From: Epiperipatus broadwayi
Taxonomy: Eukaryota; Onychophora; Udeonychophora; Euonychophora; Peripatidae
Assembly: GCA_028023455.1 (NCBI GenBank)
Contig: JAQFVV010006246.1
Span: 2,099,501 to 2,163,500 of the forward strand
Length of the DNA: 64,000 nucleotides
Direction of reading: 5' to 3'
Both the position numbers and the translations under genes were made by a program. The notes under the pieces were generated by a model. It saw only the letters and a program-made list of their open reading frames with translations, was not told where the DNA came from and did no database searches. Shown one piece after another: positions 13,471 to 27,740 of the stretch. How positions within the stretch are numbered: position 1 is the first letter of the stretch; each line of letters starts with the position of its first letter.

Positions 13471-14445
13471 TATATATATATTACAACATTAAGTGATTCT
13501 TTAAAATTCAGCATTTTTTTAAAAAAAAAATTCAGCATTTGTTTTGTAAATTCTAACTGGATAAAACAGCTTTCTTTATCCCTGCAATTTCTTTAATGCA
13601 TAATAATATGACACCTTCAGAGGGGCAGTTATTTTTATAAATAGAAAAGACAATTAATACTATCCAATACTTATTTAGAATTATTAACAAACTGTATAAT
13701 ATAAGAACTTTTTTTCCATTGTAATTTTATAATAGTATATTGATCAGGAAAGACAGAATCTCATAAATTTATCTCTCAATTATTTGGCTAAAATAAGCGA
13801 ATGCAAAAAGATTGAAAGCTTTTATGCTACAAAATACTTATGCAGGAATCATTTCATTAGAACGTTTACCTATAGAAAACCAATACAGTACTTTAATTCT
13901 GCTGAAGCGCCATTCAAATAAAAAATTAAACTAAAAGTTATCCTTAAAATATATGATTATTCAGCCATCATTTATTTTGCCAACCAAACAGATTATTTGG
14001 ATGTCTTTTTTAGAGCACTCTTTGCACAGTATTTTTACTACAACTAATGAAAACTTAAAATCAAAGCTAAAATGTGAAAAAAAATCTTTGAATGTTACCA
14101 AATTTAATCAATAATAAATGTACTGTACTGGTCTATAATTAGAATATATAAAGATCATTTTACTTTTCTATATTTTTTATGTGTATAGAAAAAAATGAGA
14201 AACAAAGAGGGAGGGAGACAATATTTCTGTATATACTTATTGGCAAAATTACACCTGCATTTCAGGTCTTAGATTCTTCTAAGAATTTAAAATTCAAAAT
14301 GTGAACTAAGTTTCTTTTTGCTCAAATTTTTCTCATCCTTTTAAAAAACAGTTTATCTTTTATATCTCTGGTAGTTTATGCAGTTGTTTTTGTAATAATA
14401 CTTTCAAAGTAGCACTATTTTAATTTGCATTTTATTGATTTTTAG

Positions 14446-14627
14446 GTTGCAATGGAGAGATGACATCAGAAAAGGGATATTTTTCATCCCCTAATTATCC
14501 TCAACGATATATGCATAACAGTGAATGTTATTGGAATATACATATTGCTCATGGAAGTGTAATACAATTAACTTTTTTAGATTTAGATCTTGAATTAAAC
14601 CGTTCTTGTACTGTAGATTATATACAG
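14446..14627 (+). CDS. CUBN: Cubilin-like CUB exon B (N-terminal half of a CUB domain)
   Basis: This internal exon encodes the first half of a CUB domain. It opens with GC at the first conserved Cys, then GYFSSPNYPQRY, the classic G.xxSPNYPxxY motif. The second Cys is in SECYWNI and the third in SCTVDY. LDLELN carries the Glu, and TVDY the first Asp, of a calcium-binding CUB; the second Asp is in the HDG that opens the next exon. LNRS is a possible N-glycosylation site. The acceptor is gatttttag and the donor is cag/gtaaaa. It enters in phase 1 and leaves in phase 0, splitting the domain just before the DG loop. Its length of 182 nt equals that of the equivalent exon at 40649-40830, so the two-exon CUB module looks duplicated. 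It is separated from its partner exon by a 22 kb intron. Confidence 0.9.
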
Positions 14628-16134
14628 GTAAAATTGAAAATAGAATTTTTATATTATTAATTTTAGTATCTATTTATGTGTACATATATTTTATAATAAA
14701 GATTTTCATGATTAAAAGATCAAAGTGAAGAAATTTGGGGGGATATATAATATATGTAAGTTCTTCACATTAAAATAAAATTTCTATTCACCTTATTAAA
14801 GCCTTTAAAAAGATCCCTATACATAATCACTGAAATCCTTTCCCCATAAGCAGACTGACAATATTTTAATGAATTTTATTCTTGTCAAAGTTATAGCATC
14901 CTGGAAAACTGTTATGCTTAAAGTAATAATAAAAATGTGACTGAATTAGGTTTTTATCAGATATTTTTTTATGCTGTTATCTATTATGGTTGGATAAACA
15001 ATATTTTTATTTTTATGATCAACTGACTTTTTAAAAGCATCGCTAGAGGGAGAAAAGGAGATAAAATTAATTGGCTTCCATAAGACTGGAATGCAGTGAG
15101 ATCATATTTATTTAATTTTTAGAATTTCAGCAGACTCTGTCATAGTTCTTAAACCACATTTTCCCATTCTAGTTAGTACTTTAATGATATCAAAATCAAG
15201 AATGAGATCAATATCTAAAAAATGCTATGAAAGTATTTTTATGCTCTCTAATTTACACTAATACATTTATTTGATTATCCCACATATGAAATTTATAGAT
15301 ATCATGATTATTTAAAAGTACAGTGTTTATCTTCAGGTTTATGAAAAAAAACATTTTTTGCAAATAGAAAAGGAAATTATAATGTTGAAACTGAATACTC
15401 ATTTACTGATATTATAGGTGATAATTTTAATGCAAGGCAAAAACAATTCTAGATTCAGATAAAGATTTTTCAATGTTCACTATTTTTGTTTTTATCATTA
15501 CGAATAATATATAAACCTTTGTTTCTAATGTGTTTGTTAAACTTTAAAAATAACTCTAACTAAAAACATTACAAAAAAGGCTTCTATAGTATTCAACCAC
15601 AAAAAATATTTGAGTGAGGAGTAGTCTTGTATTAATGAGATCACTGATAAGATTAGTAGATGATTATTTAATTTCAATATTAGGACTTTTTTCCATTAGC
15701 AAAACTTGATTATTTTTTATAAATCTAACTATTGTTTTATGAAATTCCATGTTTCAGCTTCTCAAAAGAGCTGTGGGGGTCAGTCAAATAATTGTATTAG
15801 TGTAAGAGCTAGATGAAATGTAGAAAATTCATTCTAATACAGCAGAAGCTTACTCACAAATAATGGTCTTGTCCTTATCTAGATTGGATTAAAATGAAAA
15901 AAAATCGAGACAAACCAATAACAAAAGGAAATAAATAGCTAGTGGCATAAACAAGTCAATAAGAAAGCTAGATCAATAATTGATCATTTTCAGTAAGATC
16001 TGGGATATATAAAGGTCCATTTGTGATGGAAAATGAACAATAAATAGATGATTATCAGATGTTAAACAGCAATATATGTATATATAATATTATAAATCGA
16101 TGTCTGTATTTCTTCAAAATAATATTCGCAAATT

Positions 16135-16315
16135 TACAAATAAATATTCAAAAATACAGTATTTAAAAGCTTATAAAAATATATATGTACAACAGTCACT
16201 TAGGAGCATGATAGTTGACAAAGCTACAAGTTAGTTGAAAGCGCTCCTAAGTGACTGTTGTACATATATATTTTTATAAGCTTTTAAATACTGTATTTTT
16301 GAATATTTATTTGTA
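16135..16315. repeat. Perfect palindrome, 73-bp arms, 35-nt spacer
   Basis: The arms at 16135-16207 and 16243-16315 are exact reverse complements by eye. The spacer is 35 nt. The right arm runs straight into a (TA)n tract and then into a GC-richer element. No target duplication is visible. Confidence 0.9.
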
Positions 16316-16334
16316 TATATATATATATATATAT

Positions 16335-19300
16335 TGTAACAATCAAGTTTGTACATTCGCGTAACAGAATTCAGAAGCCAAGCAAAAAAGACCGAAGCTG
16401 GCCAGACTAGGACTGTGACATCCCAGGTCTGACCACACTTCAACTCGTGAGCCAGGATTCCAAGACTCAAGACCCTACGAATGACCATCTTGAAATTACA
16501 TGTAGTATACCTCTTTCCACACGGCCGACATAGGTCACGGAGACGCAATAAGACTGATGAATAAAGAAAGGTTCTTAATTGACTAAAATATATCACTAAT
16601 CTAATTTAACTTAATGCATAGTTTTCACATATATAGACTATAAATAGTAATTAGAATTGGATTGAATTAGATCAATAATGAGACAGAGAACGAAATACAT
16701 CAAACTAATATATATTTATTTACAATTAGCATGAAATTGATAAGTTTTACACATTTCAGCATCAAATGTACGCAAACATTGGGTGGATAAGAGAACACAT
16801 TCTCTTTTTATATACAATTCAAAATAGCTTTATATAAATAATTTCATTTAATTTTCATACATGGGTTTAACATATGCCCGTATTATGAATTGCTTTACAA
16901 CTGATACATATTTAATCATTACGTTATGTCTATAAATCTATTTAAGCCAAATCCTATTATATTGATGGCTGTTATATATATAATTATATTGAACTTTGAT
17001 CATGAATTCATTTACTAAAATATACAATATGACTTAATCACGAGCGCATAAACCAGCTCAAGTAATGATCGATCGAACATGGCTTTCGAGAGAAAATTTC
17101 AGAATGCTGAAAGCGTTATATTAAGGTGGGAGAGTAGGTTGCATAAGATTTTACCAATGTGCTATGGCACAGGTAAACAATAATAGGAAAAGTTGTTCTG
17201 CAGATGGATGAAATAACTTCAGGGTTCTTACGACAAACGCCGGTACCCTGTAACCGATCGCAATGCTGCGTGAAAGGGAACATTGTGTTCAGGAATGGCG
17301 AGGGACTTACGTGCTAACCTGGCCTTGGCTCAGGCTTCGCTATTGCTCTACCCTATAAGAGAAGATGTGCTGGCAATGCCGTGGCTCCATCTTGAGATAC
17401 ATATATTACGTATAGCAGCAAAACGAGAATAATTTTATAAAATAATATATCACATCCTCCAAGCAAAGAATAGTATATTTCATACTATGAAATACGAGTT
17501 AATAGCATATTAGCTCTATCAAATTGGGACCAACTCTTGTGTAGCCTGGTAATAAACATCTGTGCTATGAAAGGGAATATTACTACATCTGTACTTTGAC
17601 ATGCTCGATCTATTAAGTTACTTATAGATAATACATAGTTAAAGAGGGAAAGTATATTTCTATGGACTTAAGAATTTAAATGTCAAATATACTTATAAAT
17701 ATGATCAAGGCTAAATTTAATTTTAAATAGAACTATAAGGTTAAGTTTTTAACTGGTTGATTAAAAAAGCCACATTTCACATATTAAATCATTTAAATAA
17801 TAAAAAAAAATGGGATTTCGAAACAGCGCAGAAAGTTGACGCTATAAACAAATTACGCGAAGATTTTCAAATAATATCTTCATAAAACATGAAATTAAGT
17901 GCCCACTGTTTCGAAATATTGGCATATAAATTATAAAAGCAATTAATTAAAATAGGCAAAGAAATATAGACACAACCGCAGTGATATAACTTTAAATTAG
18001 ACACTTATAATGTACTTCAAATGAAAGGAAAATATAAATTAGTCATGATTATTTAAACTTTAACAACATGAAATCATGATAGCAATTGACATATTTAAAA
18101 TATTAATTTAATGGATTTTAAGTTTTGATTACATTTAGCTTTATCATTATTTTAAAAAGAGAGTTAGCTAACTTATATAGATATATTTACATAAAGAATT
18201 ACACAGAATTACACAGAGCTCTGCAGTTTGAAAAATAAAATGGTACCGGTATTATTTATCTGGACTGCAAGTTCTTGCTGTAGGTTTGGTGAGTTTTACT
18301 CAGCGGCTGGTGGCATCATCTTTCCCATTCTGTTAGGCTTATCTCTGCTAGTGGCAAGATGATGGTTTAAGCATTTCGATGAGAGAAGCCCCGTTCTCCC
18401 ACAGAGTAACAGCAACAAGATGCCCGCTTTTAGCCGGACATGTTAAACATTAACAATTGTGAATACTGGCTGCAATTCTCACTAACAATATGGCTGTCTA
18501 TCTCTTGTTAAAAATATGGAGTATTTATATGTTTTCCTTATCAGAATCTATCACCTCAAGACTCACTAAACTCAGGAATTTAATTAAATATTTTTCAATT
18601 TATAATCCAGATCTTAGATAACTTATGTTAGAAACATTCCATAAGCTATTATTATAATTAAGATTTTTCGTTGCAAACAATTGTCCAATTTAGATTTTTA
18701 AATAACTTAATCTTATCTAAGGAGATTTTAATTAGTAAATTTTGAATTAGTTTTACTTTTTACAAATTTCAGGTGTGGTCATTAATGACACTTGTTTACA
18801 ACCAGAAATCTTTTCAATTACTTGACCAGCTTTTATTTTTATCTTACATTAAAAACAACCTTTTAATTTTTTTTTTAAAATGAAAACCTTTTTACATATT
18901 TATTAAAATGATTTACAAACATATTTTGATATAGCTTTTTAAATATATTTTCGAGAAACGTTTTCCTGAAATATATTTAAAACAAGAAATCTTTTAACAA
19001 TTTTTTAAAGACATTTAATATTATTCTTAGATAATGGCTTTTACATATTTTAAAATCATGCCTTTCTTCTATATAGCACAGATTATATATTCACATACGA
19101 AATTACAATATTAAACAACAAAATGAATAATTTACTCTTAACTTAAATAATATAATGAACATTTTTAGAAATATTAAATAACTTTAGTACGCTATAATTT
19201 TACTAATCCTATCTAATTATAGCGTTGGTTCGCACGTAAATATATAATGATGTTTAGACAGACATGAGCGAATTTTAAATTTATTAACATTTAAATAGGT

Positions 19301-19374
19301 TCGAACTTAGCACAGTTGAGTGTGTCATTAGGTTTGATGGTGAAATGATAGGGGCTTGGAAAGTTATCATTTCA
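16335..19374. mobile_element. Unclassified GC/CpG-richer non-coding block between (TA)n tracts
   Basis: The sequence changes character abruptly after the (TA)n tract. It starts tgtaacaatc and contains GC- and CpG-rich stretches at 16.36-16.56, 17.04-17.40 and 18.24-18.44 kb, then returns to (TA)n after ttatcatttca. TG...CA outer bases and insertion within (TA)n recall the LTRs elsewhere in this window, but about 3 kb is long for one LTR and no primer site or coding motif was recognised. The block may be an LTR fragment or a non-autonomous element. Confidence 0.4.
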
Positions 19375-21315
19375 ATATATATATTGTACCACTAATGAAT
19401 AGCTCTCCATATAAAATTGTTGTTTGCAATTATTAAAATAAAATCTTATAATATGGGGAAAAAATAATAATAAAATAAAATCGTATATTTCAATAACAAA
19501 AAGATTTTGAAATTAAAATATCTCTTTTGAAAAAAAAACAAATCTACAAAACTCTAAAGAGTATTAATTAAAGGGGAAAAAAATTTTACTTAGCAAAAAC
19601 TAAACTGTAGAATAAATTTAAAAAATGTATTTAGAAAGGTTTTTTTAAAAAAGAAAATTCTATTACTGCGGGGGGAAATTAAACCCTGCATCATTTTAAA
19701 AGTTTTACAAATTAATTTAAAAGTAATTTGTGGGAGGGGGGGGGGAGAATTTAACTTAGAAAAGTTAAAACTATAAAAGTTTAAAATAAATATTTTACAT
19801 GAAGTAAAAATTCTCTCTTTTCATTTAATTTAAAATAAAATATATGTGTGCATAAATGAGTTGACTGTAAACATAAAGAAATAGTAAAATGTGTGCATGT
19901 TAAAAAAATAAAATATGAAAGTTAAATATTAAAAATAAATGAAAGTTTATAAGTAACAATTTCTCTCAAAGATTGCATATACTCATAAGCTATATAAAAA
20001 CAGGATTAGCAATGGCTACTAATTAAAATCCATAAACAACAGGATTAATTAAAAGGCATCTTATCAAAAGAATTTAATCAAAGCAGTGGGCAAATTTAAA
20101 AACTAATTAAAAAGGATAACAACAAAGTCATAATATAAATAGGGCCAAAAATGTCATCAGGCAGTCATTCACAAATCTAGAATATTGCATGTATTTAGAT
20201 CCAATCATCTGTTAGATGTAGTTTTTTAAATGCAGTGTTAAGCCAAAAGTCTGAGCATATGGCCAGCTTCCAGCCTCAGTCCGACAGAACATCGGCAGTC
20301 TGCCCAATAGAAGTAATGCCTGTCTAATAACTTGAAGCCACCAGGAATGTCTAACTACCTGAAAGAGAAGTAGCACATAATAGCAATCTTCAGGACCACA
20401 ACAGAAGCCTAAAATCCAACTGGTTGATAAAACATACACACAGCAGTAAATAGGTTGAAGCCACCATGTTTGAAAATCCTATAGGTAATAACATACTATT
20501 ATCCCAATTTTGATATTAATTAATGTAGCCATTGCAATCTTTGAAGCCTCCCAGAGTCAGTTTAATAAATGAACTCTATAGCAATGAACTATTTATGTGC
20601 ATGTTTGAATGCTTGTACTTATTTTAATGTTTTATGTTTATATTATATTACTATTGTATGTTTATCATAATGTGTGTGAAGATATATACTATTATGTATT
20701 ATTTTATTCAGAAAAAGAAATGTTGAAGTCATAACTGCTTGGAACTAAGCCATGATATTGAATTTTTTAAAATACTGGCCTGAGACACAATTTTCACAAT
20801 AACTTTAGTTTTAATTATGTTAGAGCAAAAACAGTTACATTGCTAGAAACTAAAAAAATTACGGAAAACCATAAGTTTAAAATAAATAGTGATAACTATA
20901 TAACAAATAAGGGAAAAAAAATTTTCACTTCCGAAATAATTATTATTTTATTGTTTGTGCATAATTTGGAAATTAACATTAACTAAAATTCAAATGACAT
21001 CTTCAGTGATAATTTCTTTGTCTTCCACACAAAATTATCTTTCTAAACATGTATAAACATGTCTTACCTGAGATAATCCACAGCTTCACAATCTCCAAAA
21101 AAAGTCAGATATGACTTCTTTATTTTTATCTTGTACCCCAAATGTTTTAAATGTCAAAGGAATCTATAAAAAAAGATTCATCCTAATAAAAGATACAAAA
21201 GAAATCATCATAGCAATCAGCTTCTTGCCTATCTAAAACTAGAAATTGTAGGCTATAGTCTATATCACTGATAAAATGAGTTTGATCTCTTCATTTTATG
21301 TTTTTTTGTGTAAAT

Positions 21316-21408
21316 CAGTGACGTTTATATTCTTTATAGACACCAGTGTTGTTTATATTCTTTATGCACACAAGTGATGTTTATATTCTTTATGCATAGA
21401 AGTGATGC
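21316..21408 (+). repeat. Short tandem repeat, about 29-bp unit, 3 copies
   Basis: Three imperfect copies of a unit with core gtttatattctttatg and a variable cagtg or agtga link. Intronic, with no function evident. Confidence 0.8.
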
Positions 21409-24400
21409 TATCTTGTTATATTTATTGTATCATATAGATATAATTTCTTTGCATATAGTCCATTTGTTAGCTATAGTCTTGAAAATAATGTTATGAAAGA
21501 TATAGCAAAACAAGAATGACTCCAAAGCATGAACAAGAATAAACAAAAACATAAACAAAAATCAGAATTTGATTATATGCTTGTGTATGTGATCTATGTA
21601 TACATTTGATTATTAGGTTTATAACTCATTATTTGTAAACACAAACATATTATATAAACATAATTATAAATAATAAATTATTATACTTTTTGAAATCATT
21701 ATTTTTATAAAAATAAGTGGATTAGTGTAGGTAGAAGTTTAGAAAATTATGATAGATATGAATTCTATATGAGCATAAATAAATATATAACTACAAACTA
21801 ACACACACTAATTACAAACTAAAATTAATAAAAAAGATAATTTTTTCAAAAAATTTAAAAAAAAAATAAAATGTTATTAAAAAAATTAAAATTTTACCTA
21901 TGAGTCATTATGTTGAAGCTCTATTGTAGGCCTTGCTTGTGAATAACACATGGCAAATGTTAACTTGCATTCAGTAAACTATTTTTTTTCTTTTATTGCT
22001 TCGTGGTAATTACAAAAGTTCTCAAAAAAAAAATTAAATACTGTGGTCAATTAAAACTATTACCAAAAATCCAAATTTCAACCAATTTTTTTGAAGTAAA
22101 CATTTTCTGAAAGCTACATCATTAAGCTATCAAATGTCTATATGTTGGTTGACATTATGCTATACTTTTTACGTCAGTAAAGAAAGAAAACATATCATCC
22201 AACAAGCATGCAAAGAGCTCCTACAGTGTTCATGGAGTGCAAGCAGATAAATTAGTTCTCAGGTAATTTAAAATAAATTATTTTAGAAATTAATATTTGT
22301 CCATCAATTTTCTTAATTATGCTACTACAAAACAATTTAGCAGAGAATTTATGTAAGTAGTTTATTATATTATTCTCATGATTAAGCTAGTTGGAATTTT
22401 TTAGGAGCTGAATTAGTTTGCAATTGTCAGGGTATGTTAGTTACTTTGGTAATTAACTGGCACCTGAAGTTATACTTCGAAACAAAAAAGTGCTTTGAAT
22501 GACAGGTGTTGAATTTGGCAGTCAAAAAGATCTATGGTCTTGAAATGTAGTTATACTTATGTATCATATAGATTTGGCTTAGTCATAGGTACACTCTGGG
22601 TATTATGTGTTTCTACCTAAGGGACTGGTGGTGCAAGATTTGAATTGCAGTTGAAGTAGATCGAATTTATAATAAATAATTTATAATAGGGTCATATTTT
22701 CTATAAAAGAAGTCTTACAATATTGCTTTTACAAATATATATTTCTATTAGAGAGAGTTGAGGCAGAACCATCATAAATGACATTCAATTAAATATTTTT
22801 CTTGTTTGAAAATATTCAAAGAAACACTAAATTGCATAATTGAAATTAAAAAAAGAGGTATAATTTAAATTAAGGAATTGAATGAAACAAGTTTTTTTTT
22901 CCTTTTAAATAAAAAGAGAGAAAGACATTTATATATTTTGGGCAGACTTTACATTGCATTTTTTAGATATTGGTCATATTCCTAACTTTGATAACATTAA
23001 AATACTATAGTGGAAACACATGAGAAGCCTGTTGAAATTTCTACAAAGACCAATAGTTTAAATAAATATGAGAAACCTCATTGCATTGCAGTCTTATAAA
23101 GGCCTATTATTTTATATTTTTCTTCCCTCTCTAATATTCTTGTTAAAAACTCTATACAACATAAGACAAAAAACTATAATTAATCAAATACCTGGAAAAA
23201 ATATTTTTTTAGACTAATATGAATGAGATTTTATTTAAATGTTGGTAATCTATTTCTGCAAGAAAGGTTTCTTTGTTTGGATGTAGAATTTTTTTAAAGA
23301 CATTAAACAGGATTCCTTGATTGTTATATGAACAATTTTTCAATGTTAGGGACTAATATATAATATATCTTCAAAAATTTCCTCAATTTTATGAATATAT
23401 GCATTTATTTATATATTATATACATTGTTATTTTTTTGCTTTAGAAACATTCTACATTTTGAATCGTAAGATTTTTCACATAAAAATAAAAATATTTCAA
23501 AAATAATACATTTTTAGTTTTTCAAACATTAAAATAACATTATTTTTTTGATTACAATGTAATGTCTTGTTTAATTAAGTTTTTGCAAAATAAAAAAAAA
23601 AAGTTTTACTTTGGCTATAAGGTTTAATATTTCACATCAGTAATAGAGATAAAACTAAAAAATACCAAGATTGTCACTGGTGATTAAACATGTTGCTTTC
23701 TGTATTACCCATTCAAATATAAAAAATGATAAGGTTTTGTATTTATATAGAATAGCTAAACTTATACACATTGAAACTAATATGATTTGATGTTAAAATG
23801 CAATCAATGTATGAGATTTACAACATATTTTACTTATTTATTATATATTACTATATAAATAGACACAAATTAAATTACTGTTAAAAACATATATTATTGT
23901 TTTCTTTTTATTTAGATAAACTGCCTATTCATTGTGAGATTCCTTAAATTATAAATATATACAAACATTCAATAGCTAGACAACAGTAAACTGGTGTAAT
24001 AGATAAAATTGGCAGAGTTGATTAAAAATTAAATTTCATAAACTAAGAGAGTAAATGAAATAAGCAAATTTGTTGGTGGATTAATTCATATTCATAAAGC
24101 TTGTTGATAAGAATATTTATTATTGCAGTTATTACAAAATCAAATGCAGATTATTTGCTAAAGAAAATAATAAATAATTTATAAAACATTGTAGTACTTT
24201 AATAACATTTAAATGTACCTAAAATTTTCAAAGAAATGATCAGTGAATTCAAAATATAATTGTCTTATGAAGAGAAATTTTTTTCTGATAAATAATTATC
24301 CTGTATTCATATTAATAAGTTTATTCACTGTCATAACAATTAAAATTTTTGTGCTTAATTAACTATTTGAACAGCCTGTGTAAATTGTAAAGTATATAAA

Positions 24401-25768
24401 TAAGAAACTAGTCAAGCAGAATAAAGCTAAATATATATTTTTAAACTGAAAACAATGTTTAAGTACTATTGAGATGAATAAAACGCCCAAATTAGATACT
24501 ACCATAATTCTTCTGAAACATTCAGCAAAATGTAAGTGGGATCCTATATTTTCAAAAAATCCCAAAATAATTAAGAATCTCACTTTTTAGAACATTCTAT
24601 TTTAATTCTTGATTGAATTCTTGATCAATCATTTTTTATATATCTGGAGTGTATTGTTTACTTCTAAAAAATATTTCACTTCATTCTAAAACAGGAAGAC
24701 TTCAATAATGAAAACAAAAAATGAACAGAGCTATAGCTAATTAGAGAAGGAAATTTGACTATAAACATTATATCATTATAGTTAGGCAATTTAAAACTGC
24801 CTTCTGAAAATATGAAAATTAATTATGTAAATTCATGGAAATACAGTAAAATAATATTTAGATGAATTAAGAAAGATGTACTGAAAATGATTAGAATTAG
24901 TTAGTTCTACAAACAATCAAAACTAAAGCAGTTATAATAATAAGTGATAAAATAGTAATACTAGTTTAGAAAAGAAATGGATTTGATATGTCAGTCACCT
25001 TTTGCATTAAGAGTTTATGTTTGCCATAGTTATTTTAAGTTACCAGGCTTTACATATGAGAGAATTGTTAAAAAAACACATCTTATCTGAAAACTACTAC
25101 TCTTTAGGGTCAGTATTGTTCACACCCAAAAAAAATGCTGCAGAGTTGTGTTTTATTAAAACTTATAAAATATTGTTTTCAGCAAAAAAATGATCAATAT
25201 GACCTTATTTCTGATTGTTTAAATGTCAATGACCCAATATTATAAAGAGAGGCAAATATATTTTAAAAAACCCCATAACATGAATGAAAAGATTGAATTA
25301 AATAAGAATAATGCTTTTTTGGAAATAAGTTAATTAAAAATAATGTTATTTAAATTTTCTCCACCATTAACCTTTAAGAAGGGAAATGAAGAGAAGAATG
25401 AAGACTACAATTTATGAAAGAGAAAGCTCAGAAAAAGTATAAAATATATTGTGTTCATGTGGAAAAATTAACTACATTTTACTTTATTTTCTTTTTCTGT
25501 AAAATTTTATTTGATTGACAACATATACATTAATAAGAAAATTTTCAGTAAAAGTCCTATGACCCATAAAAGAAATAATGCAGACCAACATTTCTTTTGG
25601 GTATTTTTTAAATGTATTTAAATTATATACTTGACATTTCCAACCAATTGATAAATATAGCTATGATTATGGTACTTTCACTAAAAGTACACAACTAAAT
25701 AAAATAAAGAAAAGTTTAAAAAACTATCCCTCTAAACAGAAACACATACACAAAAGAGTTACACACAC

Positions 25769-26340
25769 ATAGGGAGGATGGGTAAAGTAGGTGGAACATG
25801 GGGGATGTTGTTTAAGCATGAAAATATACAGAGAGCATCAGATCAAGAGATCTCAGAAATCAGCCCAATTAACTATAATTTTATCAGTACTTCCCAAAAG
25901 TAATAATCATTCATTAGCATGAATGATCTCTCAAAATAAATCAACATAATCTTATGACTAGATTTGAAATGGGTCTCCTGTAGACCATGCTAACTATTAA
26001 ACCTTTTTCCATTTGGGCAATTATTTAAACCATAGTTTGGATGCACAAACTTAAGTGCTAATCTATAAGAATACAATGAAAAAGATAATGCTAGGATGTT
26101 AAAACATGCTGATCATCATCAATGTTCTGGCCACTTAATACCATTAATGTAGTAGCCAACTATAAACTTCATTTTTTATTAAGACTAGGGACTTTAAATA
26201 ATATAATTTTATATGCCAACCAGGATGATGATTAAGCATCATTGTATGCCTAAAAGCACTAATAATACCTCCCCATTATATATTCTTATACTCAAATCTA
26301 TCTCAGAACAAGCTCAAGTACTGTTATGGTGACCAAGAAA
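25769..26340. repeat. LTR-like direct repeat, left copy
   Basis: About 570 bp that recurs in the same orientation at 28667-29259 with moderate divergence. Shared blocks include tttgaaatgggtctcct, tttggatgcacaaac, catgctgatcatcatca and ccaaccaggatgatgatt. The copies flank about 2.3 kb of non-coding sequence. This is consistent with the LTRs of a minus-strand element, or with two independent insertions. Confidence 0.65.
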
Positions 26341-27740
26341 TAAAAGTATAATTCAACTATGCCTGTTGATATTGATCAATTCCCTTCTGGTTAGATTTGG
26401 TCCAGGAAAGTTGGCTGTTTTCTCAGAATATATTTGTAGCTATAAATATCAACACAAAAAAGTGGATCATTTTCCTTTATATAAATTCAAACTCCATCAT
26501 TGAACTGTAGAACAGCTGTTTCATTGCATTCTTATATCTTCTTGGTAGATCTGTATAACTCTGGAAACTATCTCTGCAACTAGCTATTAAATTTAATCAG
26601 CCATTTAAGCTATTGTGTGCTTGTTCATGAGTGTTAAATAATAATAAATGAGTACTTCCGCTTACAACACAAGATATAGTATTTAGGAAAGAATAAAATG
26701 AATCCACTTATTCAATCCAACCCAAATGCTTATATATGGGAAAATCTTAAGTACTGTAAGTGAAAGTGTGAGGATAGACTACTCACTTTAAACCACTGTT
26801 TACAATATCTGAATGAATAACGCCAATGAAATTATCTAGAATTTACTAGACGTTACTCACAAATGAAACTTCCAAACATATGTAAATAAACATTTATTTT
26901 TAGTGCTGTTTCTAATTGTAATAAATTTAATCAGCCATTTATAGTACTTAAGATTTGCCCATATATAAGCATTTGGGTTGGATTGAATAAGTGGATTCAT
27001 TTTATTCTTTCCTAAATACTATATCTTGTGTTGTAAGTGGAAGTACTCATTTATTATTATTTAACACTTGTGAAAAGCGCACAATAGCTTAAATGGCTGA
27101 TTAAATTTATTACAATTAGAAACAGCGCTAAAAATAAATGTTTATTTACAACTAGCTATTCTGTGACAGTTAACTACTTCACAAAATATTTTAGCCAACA
27201 TTGTAGCTTAGTCATTAGTCAGCTGCTTCTTAAAAATATAAATGAGACTGTTTCTTAAAAAATTACTATCCAGACTGAACTTCTATTTTTAATCAGCCCT
27301 TTTATACAATTATTTGAGGTGATAAAAATATATTGCAGATTGTTTTCAATCGGTCTAATCATTTTTACTCTTGAGGTGATAAAAATACAAATTTAAAACT
27401 GTTTTTTATCTTTCTAGTCTCTTTTGAAAACAAGTTTGAAATTTTTATCAAAGTATGATATACATGGTTTTATTTAGAGAAATTTACCAATTAATGAAAA
27501 GATTTTAAAAATACATATTTTTTATAATTATCAGTTCTATTTTAAACATAAAACATACATGTTTTTTTTTTCAAAATCAGAATTACAAATAATATTTATT
27601 AGACCTTTTTAAAATGTTTCAATTAATAATAAAATTCTGTTTTAAACTGAGATTTATCTAACCCTTTACAGTTATTATTATTCCAAGTGCAAATATAAAA
27701 AATATCTACAAAAATTTATAGCTGTGTTTATTTCTACTTT
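26341..27740. repeat. Dispersed repeat, left copy, split by a foldback insertion
   Basis: It aligns in the same orientation with about 33.69-34.54 kb over its whole length except for the foldback element at 26589-27148. Shared blocks include attgatcaattccctt, actgtagaacagctgtt, cacaaaatattttagc, actatccagactgaact and ataatatttatta. It lies inside the segment bounded by the LTR-like repeats, so it may be internal sequence of that element. Confidence 0.75.
26589..27148. mobile_element. Foldback element with 12-bp target duplication
   Basis: The inverted arms of about 165 bp (26589-26757 and 26946-27110) are flanked by identical direct repeats caactagctatt at 26577-26588 and 27149-27160. The homologous copy near 33.93 kb lacks the insertion and has the site only once (gttagctattctg), which confirms both insertion and duplication. 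The same arm family occurs at 57888-58718. Non-coding. Confidence 0.8.

Larger units (their letters stand above)
4456..14445 (+). other. Intron 1 of the CUB gene
   Basis: A GT-AG intron of 9,990 bp. Its content is almost wholly decayed repeats: nested RTE LINE relics, a perfect palindrome and a dispersed foldback family, each listed separately. The stretches 4.46-6.28, 11.65-12.38 and 13.5-14.4 kb show nothing recognisable beyond low-complexity A/T runs and a short array of atttacat-like units near 5.75-5.84 kb. Confidence 0.8.

Noticed and set aside
16231-16596. 121-residue open frame on the minus strand
   Set aside because: It runs through the GC-richer block, a (TA)n tract and one arm of the palindrome, giving YIYIYIY-type residues. 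No domain or splice context supports it.
20212-20439. 75-residue minus-strand open frame in a slightly GC-richer patch
   Set aside because: No recognisable motif. It is probably repeat-derived and has no splice signals of note.
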